From positions 5,084,001-5,148,000 of the forward strand of contig NZ_CP152389.1 in NCBI RefSeq assembly GCF_038806765.1: a DNA stretch of 64,000 bases, written 5' to 3'. Numbering within the stretch: the first letter of the stretch is position 1; each line of letters begins with the position of its first letter. The position numbers and the translations under genes were made by a program. The notes below the pieces were generated by a model. It saw only the letters and a list, made by a program, of their open reading frames with translations, searched no databases and had not been told where the DNA came from. The stretch is from Mucilaginibacter sp. CSA2-8R (lineage in GTDB: Bacteria > Bacteroidota > Bacteroidia > Sphingobacteriales > Sphingobacteriaceae). Positions 43,963-52,317 of the stretch are shown here, piece after piece.

Positions 43963-43993
43963 CAAAGTAAGTAAATACTTCGCTTACAACAAT
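43963..43993 (-). promoter_or_regulatory. Probable promoter of glgA-glgC
   Basis: On the minus strand ATTG (43993-43990) is followed after 19 bp by TTACTTTG (43970-43963), ending 19 bp before the glgA ATG. The same TTACTTTG octamer precedes the genes at 4190 and 41182, suggesting a local variant of the TAnnTTTG element. Confidence 0.5.
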
Positions 43994-44179
43994 AACCCAT
44001 CATTAATAAAATGTGTTTTTATCATCTGTTGATTATTGCTTAAAAATGAATATCAAATAATTAACAAATGAGGCTTTATACGCGAAGGCTTGTAAGAACT
44101 GCTCAGCATATTAACCGGCTGCATCCACTACAAAAAACCTTTTTTGTTACTAACGGCTGCGCAAGAGGCATCAAATAAA

Positions 44180-44233
44180 AAAGCCGGAACCGTATATCAA
44201 GACTTTACATGCTTGATATATGGTTCCGGCTTT
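44180..44233 (-). terminator. 22-bp hairpin, terminator of der
   Basis: Arms 44180-44201 and 44212-44233 pair with one G-U wobble and a 10-nt loop. It lies 33 bp after the der stop, and on the minus strand a run of T follows. Confidence 0.82.
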
Positions 44234-44266
44234 GGTATAGCTCAAAGGGCGGCTTAACCCGCCAGC

Positions 44267-45568
44267 CTATTTTTGCCTGAAGAATATTTGCACCGGTACG
44301 CCGGTAAAATCAAAGTTTTCGCGCAGTTTGTTTTCTATAAAGCGCTTGTATGGGTCTTTAACATATTGCGGCAGGTTACAGAAAAATGCAAACATGGGCG
44401 ATGTAGCGTTAATCTGGGTAACGTATTTAATTTTTACGTGCTTGCCCTTTAATGCCGGCGGCGGATAGTTTTCAATAATCGGCAGCATCACATCATTCAG
44501 TTTTGAGGTTGATATTTTTTTGCTGCGGTTGGCATATACGTCTGCTGCGGTTTCAATTACTTTAAGCAGGCGTTGTTTTTCTAACACCGAGGTAAATACG
44601 ATAGGCACGTCGGTAAAAGGCGCTGTTTTTTCGCGGATTTGCTCTTCAAAACGTTTAATGGTTTTGTTGTCTTTTTCAATCAAATCCCATTTGTTAACCA
44701 CCAGCACAATGCCTTTTTTATTTTTTTCGGCCAGGTGGAAGATGTTGATATCCTGCGATTCCAAACCTTCTACCGCATCAATCATCAGAATGATGACATC
44801 GGCTTCTTCGAGCGCTTTAATGGTACGCATTACCGAGTAAAACTCGATATTCTCCTTCACCTTGGTTTTTTTACGCAGACCGGCAGTATCAATCAGCATA
44901 AACTCATGACCGTAGCGGTTGTAGTGGATATGGATAGAATCGCGGGTGGTACCGGCTATAGGGGTTACAATATTACGCTCTTCGCCAATCAGTGCATTGA
45001 TGATGGATGATTTACCCACGTTAGGGCGGCCAACAATGGCGTATTTAGGCAGGGTATTTTCTTCGGCAGGCTCATCATCAAAGGTTTTAACCAGCTCGTC
45101 CAGCAGTTCGCCGGTGCCCGAACCGGTCATGGACGAGATGTTGTAGATTTCGCCTAAACCCAGGCTATAAAAAATGGTAGCGTCAGACTGCAGTGCATTA
45201 TTATCTACCTTGTTTACCACGATGAACACCGGCTTTTTGCCTTTGCGCAGCAGGGTGGCTATTTCATCGTCTAAATCGGTAATGCCGGTGGTTACATCCA
45301 CCATAAATATAATGGCGGTAGCTTCTTCAATGGCAATCACCACCTGCTCGCGGATGGCGGCTTCAAATACATCGTCCGAATTGGCTACGTAGCCGCCGGT
45401 ATCAATTACGTTAAAGCTGCGGCCCACCCATTCGGCAATGCCATAGTGACGGTCGCGGGTAACGCCGCTAAAGTCATCAACAATGGCTTTACGCGTTTCG
45501 GTAAGTCGGTTATATAAAGTGGATTTACCTACGTTAGGACGTCCCACTATGGCTACTATGTTACTCAT
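44267..45568 (-). CDS. der: Ribosome-assembly GTPase Der (EngA)
   Basis: An essential GTPase for 50S ribosome assembly. The 433 residues carry two tandem G domains: [14 protein letters not shown] (about 8-21), DTGGY and NKVD (about 120) in the first, and [14 protein letters not shown] (about 181-194), DTAGL and NKWD (about 296) in the second. A KH-like C-terminal domain ends in [10 protein letters not shown]. The upstream repeat supplies TATCTTTA at 45575-45582, just before the ATG, as a possible -7 element. It is next to era on the same strand. Confidence 0.97.
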   Translation of the reverse strand: MSNIVAIVGRPNVGKSTLYNRLTETRKAIVDDFSGVTRDRHYGIAEWVGRSFNVIDTGGYVANSDDVFEAAIREQVVIAIEEATAIIFMVDVTTGITDLDDEIATLLRKGKKPVFIVVNKVDNNALQSDATIFYSLGLGEIYNISSMTGSGTGELLDELVKTFDDEPAEENTLPKYAIVGRPNVGKSSIINALIGEERNIVTPIAGTTRDSIHIHYNRYGHEFMLIDTAGLRKKTKVKENIEFYSVMRTIKALEEADVIILMIDAVEGLESQDINIFHLAEKNKKGIVLVVNKWDLIEKDNKTIKRFEEQIREKTAPFTDVPIVFTSVLEKQRLLKVIETAADVYANRSKKISTSKLNDVMLPIIENYPPPALKGKHVKIKYVTQINATSPMFAFFCNLPQYVKDPYKRFIENKLRENFDFTGVPVQIFFRQK

Positions 45569-45574
45569 GTTTTG

Positions 45575-45608
45575 TAAAGATACAAGAGCTAAGAGCCAAG
45601 AACCAAGA
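45575..45608 (-). promoter_or_regulatory. Promoter-like end of the GGTTCTTGGCTC repeat before der
   Basis: On the minus strand, repeats of TTGG-type units end in TATCTTTA (45582-45575), 6 bp before the der ATG. A TTG lies 21 bp upstream of that octamer. The repeat may thus supply both -33 and -7 elements. Confidence 0.4.
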
Positions 45609-45846
45609 CATTACTGATGGATGTGCTATGGTTTTGCCTGATAACTCTCTGAATTATTTATACTCTATATTATATTGTTCTTAGCTCCTGCTCTTCAACA
45701 GCTAACTATTTTAATGTCTCTTAAGCGCTCAGCTCCTCATGCTGTTATAGCCCAGCCGCTATAAACTTCTTTGCTGATCGCTTCATTCTTTCCAAACTCT
45801 ATTTCCCTACAACCTCTTGGCTCCTGGTTCTTAGCTCCTGGCTCTA
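45583..45846. repeat. Imperfect inverted copies of a TTGGCTC/TTAGCTC repeat in the era-der spacer
   Basis: AGAGCTAAGAGCCAAGAACC at 45585-45604 recurs in inverted, slightly changed form at 45816-45846 (CTTGGCTCCTGGTTCTTAGC onward). A shorter copy, TTCTTAGCTCCTGCTCTT, is at 45678-45695. The units are 6-7 bp variants of (T/C)TTGG(C/T)TC. The 286-bp spacer has no gene. Confidence 0.6.
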
Positions 45847-45854
45847 CCCCGCCC

Positions 45855-46733
45855 TTAGTCCTCGTATCCAAACTGTTTTAAGTAGTTCTTTTTGCTGCGC
45901 CAGTCGCCGATAACTTTGACGAACATCTGGAGGAATATTTTGCGCTGGAAAAATTCTTCCATGCTGCGGCGGGCGTAGGTGCCTACAATTTTAAGCATTT
46001 CGCCGTTTTTGCCGATGAGGATGTTTTTTTGCGAATCGCGCTCCACAATAATTTCGGCACTGATACGGTACAGCTGCTCGCCCTCTAAAAATTCGGTAAT
46101 AATAACCTCGGTGCTGTACGGAATTTCTTTTTTGTATTGCTTAAATACCTGCTCGCGTATCATCTCCGACGCAAAAAAGCGGTCGTTACGGTCGGTCAGG
46201 AAATCCTTTTCGTAATAAGGCGGATGCTCGGGCAGGCTGTCTACCACAAAATCCATCACGCCACGGATGTTATGATCTTTAAGGGCCGAAATAGCGAAAA
46301 TTGCCTTCGGGTTGAGCTTTTGCTGCCAGTACTCAATTTTGGCCTTTACGGCTTCCTCGTCGCTTTTGTCAATCTTGTTAATCAGTACGGCCAGGGGCGC
46401 CAGCGAGCCTTGCAGCTTTTCGAGTACCTCGTTTTCGTCGTGCGTTTCGTTAATGTCGGTCACCAGCAAAATTAGGTCGGCATCTACAATAGAGCCGTTT
46501 ACCTGGTGCATCATGCTTTCTTGCAGGGCATAGTGCGGTTTAATAACGCCGGGCGTGTCCGAAAAAACAATTTGATAGTCGGGCTGGTTAACAATACCGA
46601 GGATGCGGTGACGGGTAGTTTGCGCCTTGGGCGTAATGATGGACATTTTTTCGCCCACGAGGGCGTTCATCAGGGTAGATTTGCCTGCGTTAGGCTTACC
46701 AATTATGCTTACAAAACCTGCCCGGTGACTCAT
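45855..46733 (-). CDS. era: Ribosome-assembly GTPase Era
   Basis: An essential GTPase that binds the 3' end of 16S rRNA during 30S maturation. The 292 residues contain GKPNAGKSTLMNAL (about 10-23), DTPGVIKPHY (about 57-66), NKIDKSDE (about 119) and a C-terminal KH domain with SQKNILIGKNGEMLKIVG (about 235-252). I chose the ATG at 46733 (MSHRAGFVSIIGK). The frame to 46766 would run into the -33 box of the tRNA promoter. Transcribed away from tRNA-fMet. Confidence 0.96.
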   Translation of the reverse strand: MSHRAGFVSIIGKPNAGKSTLMNALVGEKMSIITPKAQTTRHRILGIVNQPDYQIVFSDTPGVIKPHYALQESMMHQVNGSIVDADLILLVTDINETHDENEVLEKLQGSLAPLAVLINKIDKSDEEAVKAKIEYWQQKLNPKAIFAISALKDHNIRGVMDFVVDSLPEHPPYYEKDFLTDRNDRFFASEMIREQVFKQYKKEIPYSTEVIITEFLEGEQLYRISAEIIVERDSQKNILIGKNGEMLKIVGTYARRSMEEFFQRKIFLQMFVKVIGDWRSKKNYLKQFGYED

Positions 46734-46754
46734 ATAAAAAATATTAAAAATAAA

Positions 46755-46786
46755 TTTGGAGTACAAAGAAACGAATTATATCTTTG
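46755..46786 (+). promoter_or_regulatory. Promoter of tRNA-fMet
   Basis: TTTG at 46755-46758, a 20-bp spacer, then TATCTTTG at 46779-46786. Both boxes match the Bacteroidota -33/-7 consensus exactly. Transcription should start near 46793, about 19 bp before the tRNA. Confidence 0.82.
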
Positions 46787-46811
46787 CAGTCCAATAAAAA
46801 AACAAACATAG

Positions 46812-46884
<73 letters not shown>

Positions 46885-46886
46885 CC

Positions 46887-47217
46887 TGAAAAGAAAAGCC
46901 TCAAATCGAAAGATTTGAGGCTTTTTTGGTTTGGATTGATTTATTTTGTCGCTTATTGTATATGTTGCTCGTAGCTTCTACAATAAAAGCTTGTCAAGAA
47001 AATGCTACCTTAACACTACGAGTGTTTAAAAATGAGAAGTAAAGTATTGAGCTTTTCTTGTCAAATGAGCGATTGATTGTAACTTAGTCCATGAAAGGCG
47101 AACAGTATCGTGCTGTAAAGTCGACTCACTTAATTGGCTTCATAAGAAGCTATCTCAAATCTTTTAAGTACAAGCGGCCTTGCCTATAATGATTAGATTT
47201 TGAAGAATATTTAGTTA
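46887..47217. other. Spacer between tRNA-fMet and mod (no gene)
   Basis: After the tRNA terminator this 331-bp region is A/T-rich and contains no reading frame I can support. I looked for a duplicated tRNA 3' end or integrase remnant here and saw none. Confidence 0.5.
46894..46927 (+). terminator. Terminator of tRNA-fMet
   Basis: A 14-bp stem (46894-46907 with 46912-46925) capped by a GAAA tetraloop and followed by T residues, 10 bp after the tRNA. Confidence 0.88.
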
Positions 47218-49293
47218 ATGATACAAGATATAATTGACCGGAATGAAGATTTGCAAGCCAATCAAAAGCAGTTGGCTGTACTCAAAGAATACTTTCCGGC
47301 TTGTTTTAAAACAGATGGCTATTTTGATATTGAGCGTTTTAGATCGGAAATATCTACTAAGGCCGATTTGATCAATGAAGGCTATGAATTAAAATTTTTA
47401 GGTAAAAACTATGCTAAGTTGTTGGCTAGTACCGATACCACTACTGTGATACAGCCGAATGAAAAGCACAACGCATTGCATGAAAACATAAACAGTGAGA
47501 ATATATACATCAGCGGCGATAACTTAGACGGATTAAAACATCTGCTCAAAAGCTACCAGCGGTCAATAAAGTGTATTTATATAGATCCGCCATACAACAC
47601 CGGGACTGATGGCTTTGTGTACCAGGATAAATTTAACTATAGTAAAGAAGAGCTGCAAGATAAGTTGAGCCTAAGCGAAGAAGAAGCTGAACGTATACTA
47701 GAATTAACCCGCCGAGGCTCTGCTTCTCACTCTGCCTGGCTGATGTTTATGTACAGCCGATTATTATTAGCGCGTGACCTGATGACCGATGACGGAGTTA
47801 TTTTTATATCAATAGACGACAATGAACAGGCTAACCTCAAGTTGCTTTGCGACGATGTGTTTGGTGAGGAAAATTTTTTGGGGCAAATCATTCACAACAA
47901 GCTTAATTCAAAAAACGATACGATTAATATACAAAAGAATCATGACTACATCACATGCTACCGAAGAAGGGCAATTTACTCTTCAAATACTCAAGTTTTA
48001 CCTTCATTAAAAATAAACAAGCATATCGTCAAAGAGGTGTTTAAGGAAGATGATCGGTTTTATCTTATTAATGACGCTATTACAACAAGGGGTGATGGTG
48101 GAACACTAAATAGTAGGAAAAATTTAGGTTACACCATTTACTATAACCCAGATACAAAAGATTTTTTGGGGCTACAAGATTACGACTTGGCACTGGCAAC
48201 AGTATCAAATAATGAAGAAGAAATATACGCTGACAATGTCGATTTGTTAAATAGGGGCTACACTAAAATTAGACCACCAAAAGTTCGTGGCCAATTAGGC
48301 GCATGGACATGGGATCTGATAAATTTTAATGCCTCTAAGGATGAAATTCTTATTAAGCCAACAAAGAGTGGTTATTCTGTTAAAAAAAGAACATTCGTGC
48401 CATCAGAAAAGGTCTATCAAGTAGAAGAACGATATTTTGTGTCTTTCGAAAACGTAAGTAATGTCAGAAGTGTATCTGAGTTTTCATCTAATGAAGGCGC
48501 AATACAATTGTCTGAATTATTAGGTGTTGATGGTGTATTCAGCAATCCTAAAAATATTAATCTTATTCAATACTTGATCAGTCTAGTTGATTGTAAAGAC
48601 TCAATTTTTCTAGATTTCTTCTCCGGTTCTGGATCAACGGCTCATAGTATAATGCAACTTAATGCAAACGACGACGGTAAGCGTAAGTTTATTACTATCC
48701 AACTGCCAGAGAGGATTGATTCTAACGATATATCTCAAAAAGCTGCATCTATTTTTCTGAGAGAAAACGGTTTGCCTTTAACATTAGATTTTATTGGAAT
48801 AGAACGCATCAAACGCGCTGCTGCCAAGATTAAAAGTAAGCATGCCGATAAAGAATTAGATTTGGGTTTTAAACATTACACATTAGTCGAGCCAAACCAA
48901 AACACATTAGATAAACTGGAAAGCTTTGACAGATCAGCTTTGTTAGTAGACACCAATGTTATAGACGACTTTGGTAAGCCTACCATTTTAGCAACCTGGC
49001 TTAATACCGATGGCTACGGTCTTACCGCACAGGCACAAGCCATAGATTTGGCCGGTTACGCCGCCTACTATTATGAAAAGCACCTCTACTTTATTGATCC
49101 AAATTTTAATTTGGAGAGTATGAAAGCCTTACTGGCAAAATATGACAGTGATGGTCATTTTAACCCTGAAAATCTGATACTCTTTGGCTACAGTTTTCCC
49201 GACTGGAGCATTAACGAAATGGTAGAAAAAAATCTGCGCGTACTTAATGACTGCGAAAAGAATTTGAAAATTAATTATACCATTAGATATTAA
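47218..49293 (+). CDS. Type III restriction-modification system methyltransferase (Mod)
   Basis: Methylates adenine in a short asymmetric site and provides sequence recognition for the complex. The 691 residues have a beta-class motif order: DPPYNTG (motif IV, about 123-129) before FSGSGSTAH (motif I, about 469-477). Between them, about 230-440, lies a family-variable region that should contain the target-recognition domain. An N-terminal helix region precedes them. The stop is 5 bp before res. Base use is visibly more A/T-rich than in neighbouring core genes, which suggests horizontal transfer. No simple repeat for phase variation is seen. Confidence 0.93.
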   Translation: MIQDIIDRNEDLQANQKQLAVLKEYFPACFKTDGYFDIERFRSEISTKADLINEGYELKFLGKNYAKLLASTDTTTVIQPNEKHNALHENINSENIYISGDNLDGLKHLLKSYQRSIKCIYIDPPYNTGTDGFVYQDKFNYSKEELQDKLSLSEEEAERILELTRRGSASHSAWLMFMYSRLLLARDLMTDDGVIFISIDDNEQANLKLLCDDVFGEENFLGQIIHNKLNSKNDTINIQKNHDYITCYRRRAIYSSNTQVLPSLKINKHIVKEVFKEDDRFYLINDAITTRGDGGTLNSRKNLGYTIYYNPDTKDFLGLQDYDLALATVSNNEEEIYADNVDLLNRGYTKIRPPKVRGQLGAWTWDLINFNASKDEILIKPTKSGYSVKKRTFVPSEKVYQVEERYFVSFENVSNVRSVSEFSSNEGAIQLSELLGVDGVFSNPKNINLIQYLISLVDCKDSIFLDFFSGSGSTAHSIMQLNANDDGKRKFITIQLPERIDSNDISQKAASIFLRENGLPLTLDFIGIERIKRAAAKIKSKHADKELDLGFKHYTLVEPNQNTLDKLESFDRSALLVDTNVIDDFGKPTILATWLNTDGYGLTAQAQAIDLAGYAAYYYEKHLYFIDPNFNLESMKALLAKYDSDGHFNPENLILFGYSFPDWSINEMVEKNLRVLNDCEKNLKINYTIRY

Positions 49294-49298
49294 GCTAT

Positions 49299-52262
49299 AT
49301 GGAACTATTACTAAAAAACGATTTGCCTCACCAGGTAAAAGCGTATAATGCAATAGCTAATGTATTTAGTGAGGAGTTGATACAAAAAAATGCCTTGTAT
49401 TATCAAAACCCTACGCTCGTATTAGACAGGCATACGTTATTGACTTATATAGCACAGGTTCAGAAAGAAAATAAAGTACCAACCGAAAATAAAGCGCAGA
49501 ACGAAATAGGGTCTTACCTTAACCTTGATGTTAAGATGGAAACAGGTACGGGTAAAACCTATGTTTATACTGCTGCCATGTACGAGCTACATAAACGTTA
49601 CGGCATCAACAAATTTATCGTAGTGGTGCCTACCTTGGCCATTAAAGCCGGTGCCAAACAATTTATGCAAGATGGTTATACCCAACGCCATTTCAAAGAT
49701 CAATGTGGTTATGGTACCGAACTGGATGTTTTGGTACTCGAAGCTGCAAAAAAAAAGAATAAAGGGAAAAATTATTTTCCAAGTGTAGTGCGTGAGTTTG
49801 TAGCAGGTAGCAGTCAGAATACTAACAAAATTTATGTGCTGCTTACTAATATGGCGTTATTAGGTGGCAACTCTAAAATGCTGACTGATAATTACGACTA
49901 TGGTGTAGAGGGCTTTTATAAGCCGATTAAAGGCATCAACGCAACCAAGCCATTTGTAATTATTGACGAGCCACATCGTTTCAGTAAAAAGCAAAAAGCA
50001 TATCAGTTTGTGGAAAAAGAAATACAACCGCAAGCGATTGTACGCTTAGGTGCAACGTTTCCCGAAGAGGAAGTTGGAAAAGGTAAAAACAAGGTCAAAA
50101 GGCGTGATTATAAAAACCTATTGTATGACCTTAACGCCTTCGAAGCCTTCAATCAAGACTTGGTTAAAGGAATAGCTAAAGAGCACTTTGAACCCATTAG
50201 TCAAAAACAGGATAAAGTTAAAATTATGAGCATTGCTGGCAAAAGCGAGGCAAAGTTTAACCTTATACAAAAAGATGCACCTGTTAAATCTTTTACTTTA
50301 TCGAAAGGAGATAGTCTTGGTATTATATCGGCCGAATTAGAAGGTATTGTAATAGACGCTATTACGAATAGTACCGTTGAACTTTCGAACGGACAAATCA
50401 AAAGTACAGGCGAAGAATTCAGTACCGATATATATTCATCATCCTACCAAGAGTCAATGTTACGTTTGGCGTTAGAACGTCATTTTGAAGTAGAACGTAT
50501 AAACTTTGCACGCAATAACAAGATCAAGACGTTGGCGTTGTTCTTCATTGATGATATTCATTCTTATCGTACAAATGAGCAACAAGAAAAGACCCCTTAT
50601 TTAAAAGCTGCTTTTGAGCGTTTACTGATAGAAAAGATTAACGCTCTATTGCCCGAACTTAGTGCGCAAGAACAGGAATACAAAGAATATTTGTTAGCCA
50701 CTAAAGCAGATGTAGACGCTAGCCATGCAGGCTATTTTTCACAAGACAATAGTAGTTCTGACGAAGCCATTGCTCAAGAGGTACAAGAAATTTTATACGA
50801 AAAAAAGAAGCTATTGTCTATTAAAAATGGCAAAAGCATATTTAATACTCGTCGCTTTCTGTTTTCCAAATGGACGCTTAAAGAGGGGTGGGATAATCCT
50901 AATGTGTTTACCATTGCCAAATTAAGAAGCAGTGGTAGCGACAATAGTAAAATACAAGAAGTAGGCAGAGGCTTGCGCTTACCTGTTGACGAATTTGGGA
51001 ACCGAATATCAAACGAGCAATTTAAACTTAATTACATTATTGACTTCACAGAGGCTGATTTTGCTGAAAAACTTGTTAACGAAATAAACGCAGACTTACC
51101 AAAAGGCTTTGTAATTACTGACGAAGATATTTCTCGTGTAGCAGATCAACGTAAGATAGACGCAGATGATTTGTTTTTGGAGTTGTTGACTAAGAAATAT
51201 ATTGACCGAAATAAAAATATAAAGGCGGAAAATAGAAATCAGTTTTTTCAGGAGTACCCTGAGTTCACCAAGGGTTTAAAACAAGGTAAGGTAGAAGATC
51301 GTAATAAAAAACCAGAAAGAAAGATCAAAATACGAAAGGCTGTGTATGATGAGTTAAAAACCTTATGGGCAGCTATCAACAGCAAATATATTTTGTATTA
51401 TGAAAGAATTGAAGAGGAGAACTATTTGTTTGACGAACTTTTGAGTCTTTTTAGGAAAGGCGTTTTTTCGGATGTGTATATGAATAGCCGCCGCTCTGAA
51501 TTGAATACAAAAGGAGATATTGCCACTTTAAATGAAGACACAGGAGTGCAATACAAAATTAATCGTCCTATTCATTATGCAGAGTTTTTAAAACGAATCA
51601 ATAAGCAAACCAACTTATCTATTCAGTTTGTGCACGGAGTAATAGTGGAATACGCCAAAGATAATAGGGTTACTGATGAAATGTTTAACGAACAGAGCGT
51701 TTCAAACCTTAAAAGATTATTTCAAGATTGGAAGATTGAGAAACTTAATGGTCGGTTTAGTTACTCTAAGGCTAATTTACCAATGAAAGGGACGCCTCTT
51801 TCCTACGCCAATGGTAGCCCGAAAGCTGAAATAACACAAGGTATTATAGGTACAAAGTTCATCGAAGGCCAGCCCACGGAAAACTATCTTTATGATGTAT
51901 ATGCGTTTGATTCTCCTTTAGAGAAGGAAAATTTGTTAGCAGGTGGTATACAGGAAATTGTAGTTTATGGTAAAATACCAAAGAATAGTGTTGCTATTCC
52001 GACCACTACGGGTCAATCCTATAGCCCTGATTTTATGTATGTAGTGAAGAAAGGCAATGGTGATAAAATTTTGAACATAATTGTAGAAACCAAGGATGTC
52101 GAAAATCAAAAAACGCTACGAGGCATAGAAGAGGCAAAAATATCTTGTGCTAAGCAATTTTTTAATCAACTTACTATTGATGGTTATAAAGTTGAATTCA
52201 AAACACAATTGAATGGTGAAAAAATCAAGCAGGTAATTGATGAAGTAATGACCCTTAATTAA
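49299..52262 (+). CDS. Type III restriction enzyme subunit (Res)
   Basis: The ATP-dependent translocating nuclease partner of Mod. Its 987 residues show a superfamily 2 helicase core with METGTGKTYVY (Walker A, about 79-89), VVPTLAIKAG, IIDEPHRF (about 221-228), LGATFP (about 247) and the C-terminal motif EVGRGLRLPVD (about 552-562). A PD-(D/E)xK nuclease domain lies near the C-terminus, with SPDFMYVV (about 908-915) and IVETKD (about 926-931). All key residues are present, so it appears active. It is tightly coupled to mod. Confidence 0.94.
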   Translation: MELLLKNDLPHQVKAYNAIANVFSEELIQKNALYYQNPTLVLDRHTLLTYIAQVQKENKVPTENKAQNEIGSYLNLDVKMETGTGKTYVYTAAMYELHKRYGINKFIVVVPTLAIKAGAKQFMQDGYTQRHFKDQCGYGTELDVLVLEAAKKKNKGKNYFPSVVREFVAGSSQNTNKIYVLLTNMALLGGNSKMLTDNYDYGVEGFYKPIKGINATKPFVIIDEPHRFSKKQKAYQFVEKEIQPQAIVRLGATFPEEEVGKGKNKVKRRDYKNLLYDLNAFEAFNQDLVKGIAKEHFEPISQKQDKVKIMSIAGKSEAKFNLIQKDAPVKSFTLSKGDSLGIISAELEGIVIDAITNSTVELSNGQIKSTGEEFSTDIYSSSYQESMLRLALERHFEVERINFARNNKIKTLALFFIDDIHSYRTNEQQEKTPYLKAAFERLLIEKINALLPELSAQEQEYKEYLLATKADVDASHAGYFSQDNSSSDEAIAQEVQEILYEKKKLLSIKNGKSIFNTRRFLFSKWTLKEGWDNPNVFTIAKLRSSGSDNSKIQEVGRGLRLPVDEFGNRISNEQFKLNYIIDFTEADFAEKLVNEINADLPKGFVITDEDISRVADQRKIDADDLFLELLTKKYIDRNKNIKAENRNQFFQEYPEFTKGLKQGKVEDRNKKPERKIKIRKAVYDELKTLWAAINSKYILYYERIEEENYLFDELLSLFRKGVFSDVYMNSRRSELNTKGDIATLNEDTGVQYKINRPIHYAEFLKRINKQTNLSIQFVHGVIVEYAKDNRVTDEMFNEQSVSNLKRLFQDWKIEKLNGRFSYSKANLPMKGTPLSYANGSPKAEITQGIIGTKFIEGQPTENYLYDVYAFDSPLEKENLLAGGIQEIVVYGKIPKNSVAIPTTTGQSYSPDFMYVVKKGNGDKILNIIVETKDVENQKTLRGIEEAKISCAKQFFNQLTIDGYKVEFKTQLNGEKIKQVIDEVMTLN

Positions 52263-52282
52263 ACAGGTCATTACTTCATCAA
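52237..52282 (+). terminator. 17-bp inverted repeat spanning the res stop codon
   Basis: The last coding bases 52237-52253 pair perfectly with 52266-52282. The stop codon TAA (52260-52262) sits in the 12-nt loop. An A/T-rich tail with TTTT follows. It is a likely terminator that uses coding sequence as its left arm. Confidence 0.65.
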
Positions 52283-52317
52283 CATAATAATTTTCTATGA
52301 CCATATTACGCTCCTTT

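Larger units (their letters stand above)
43944..44266. other. Spacer between glgA and der (no gene)
   Basis: This 323-bp region contains the glgA promoter candidate near 43963-43993 and the der terminator at 44180-44233. The part between them (about 44000-44175) shows nothing I can name. Confidence 0.5.

Noticed and set aside
46803-46810. TATGTTTG on the minus strand as era promoter
   Set aside because: Matches the -7 pattern but has no -33 partner, which would fall inside the tRNA; evidence too thin.
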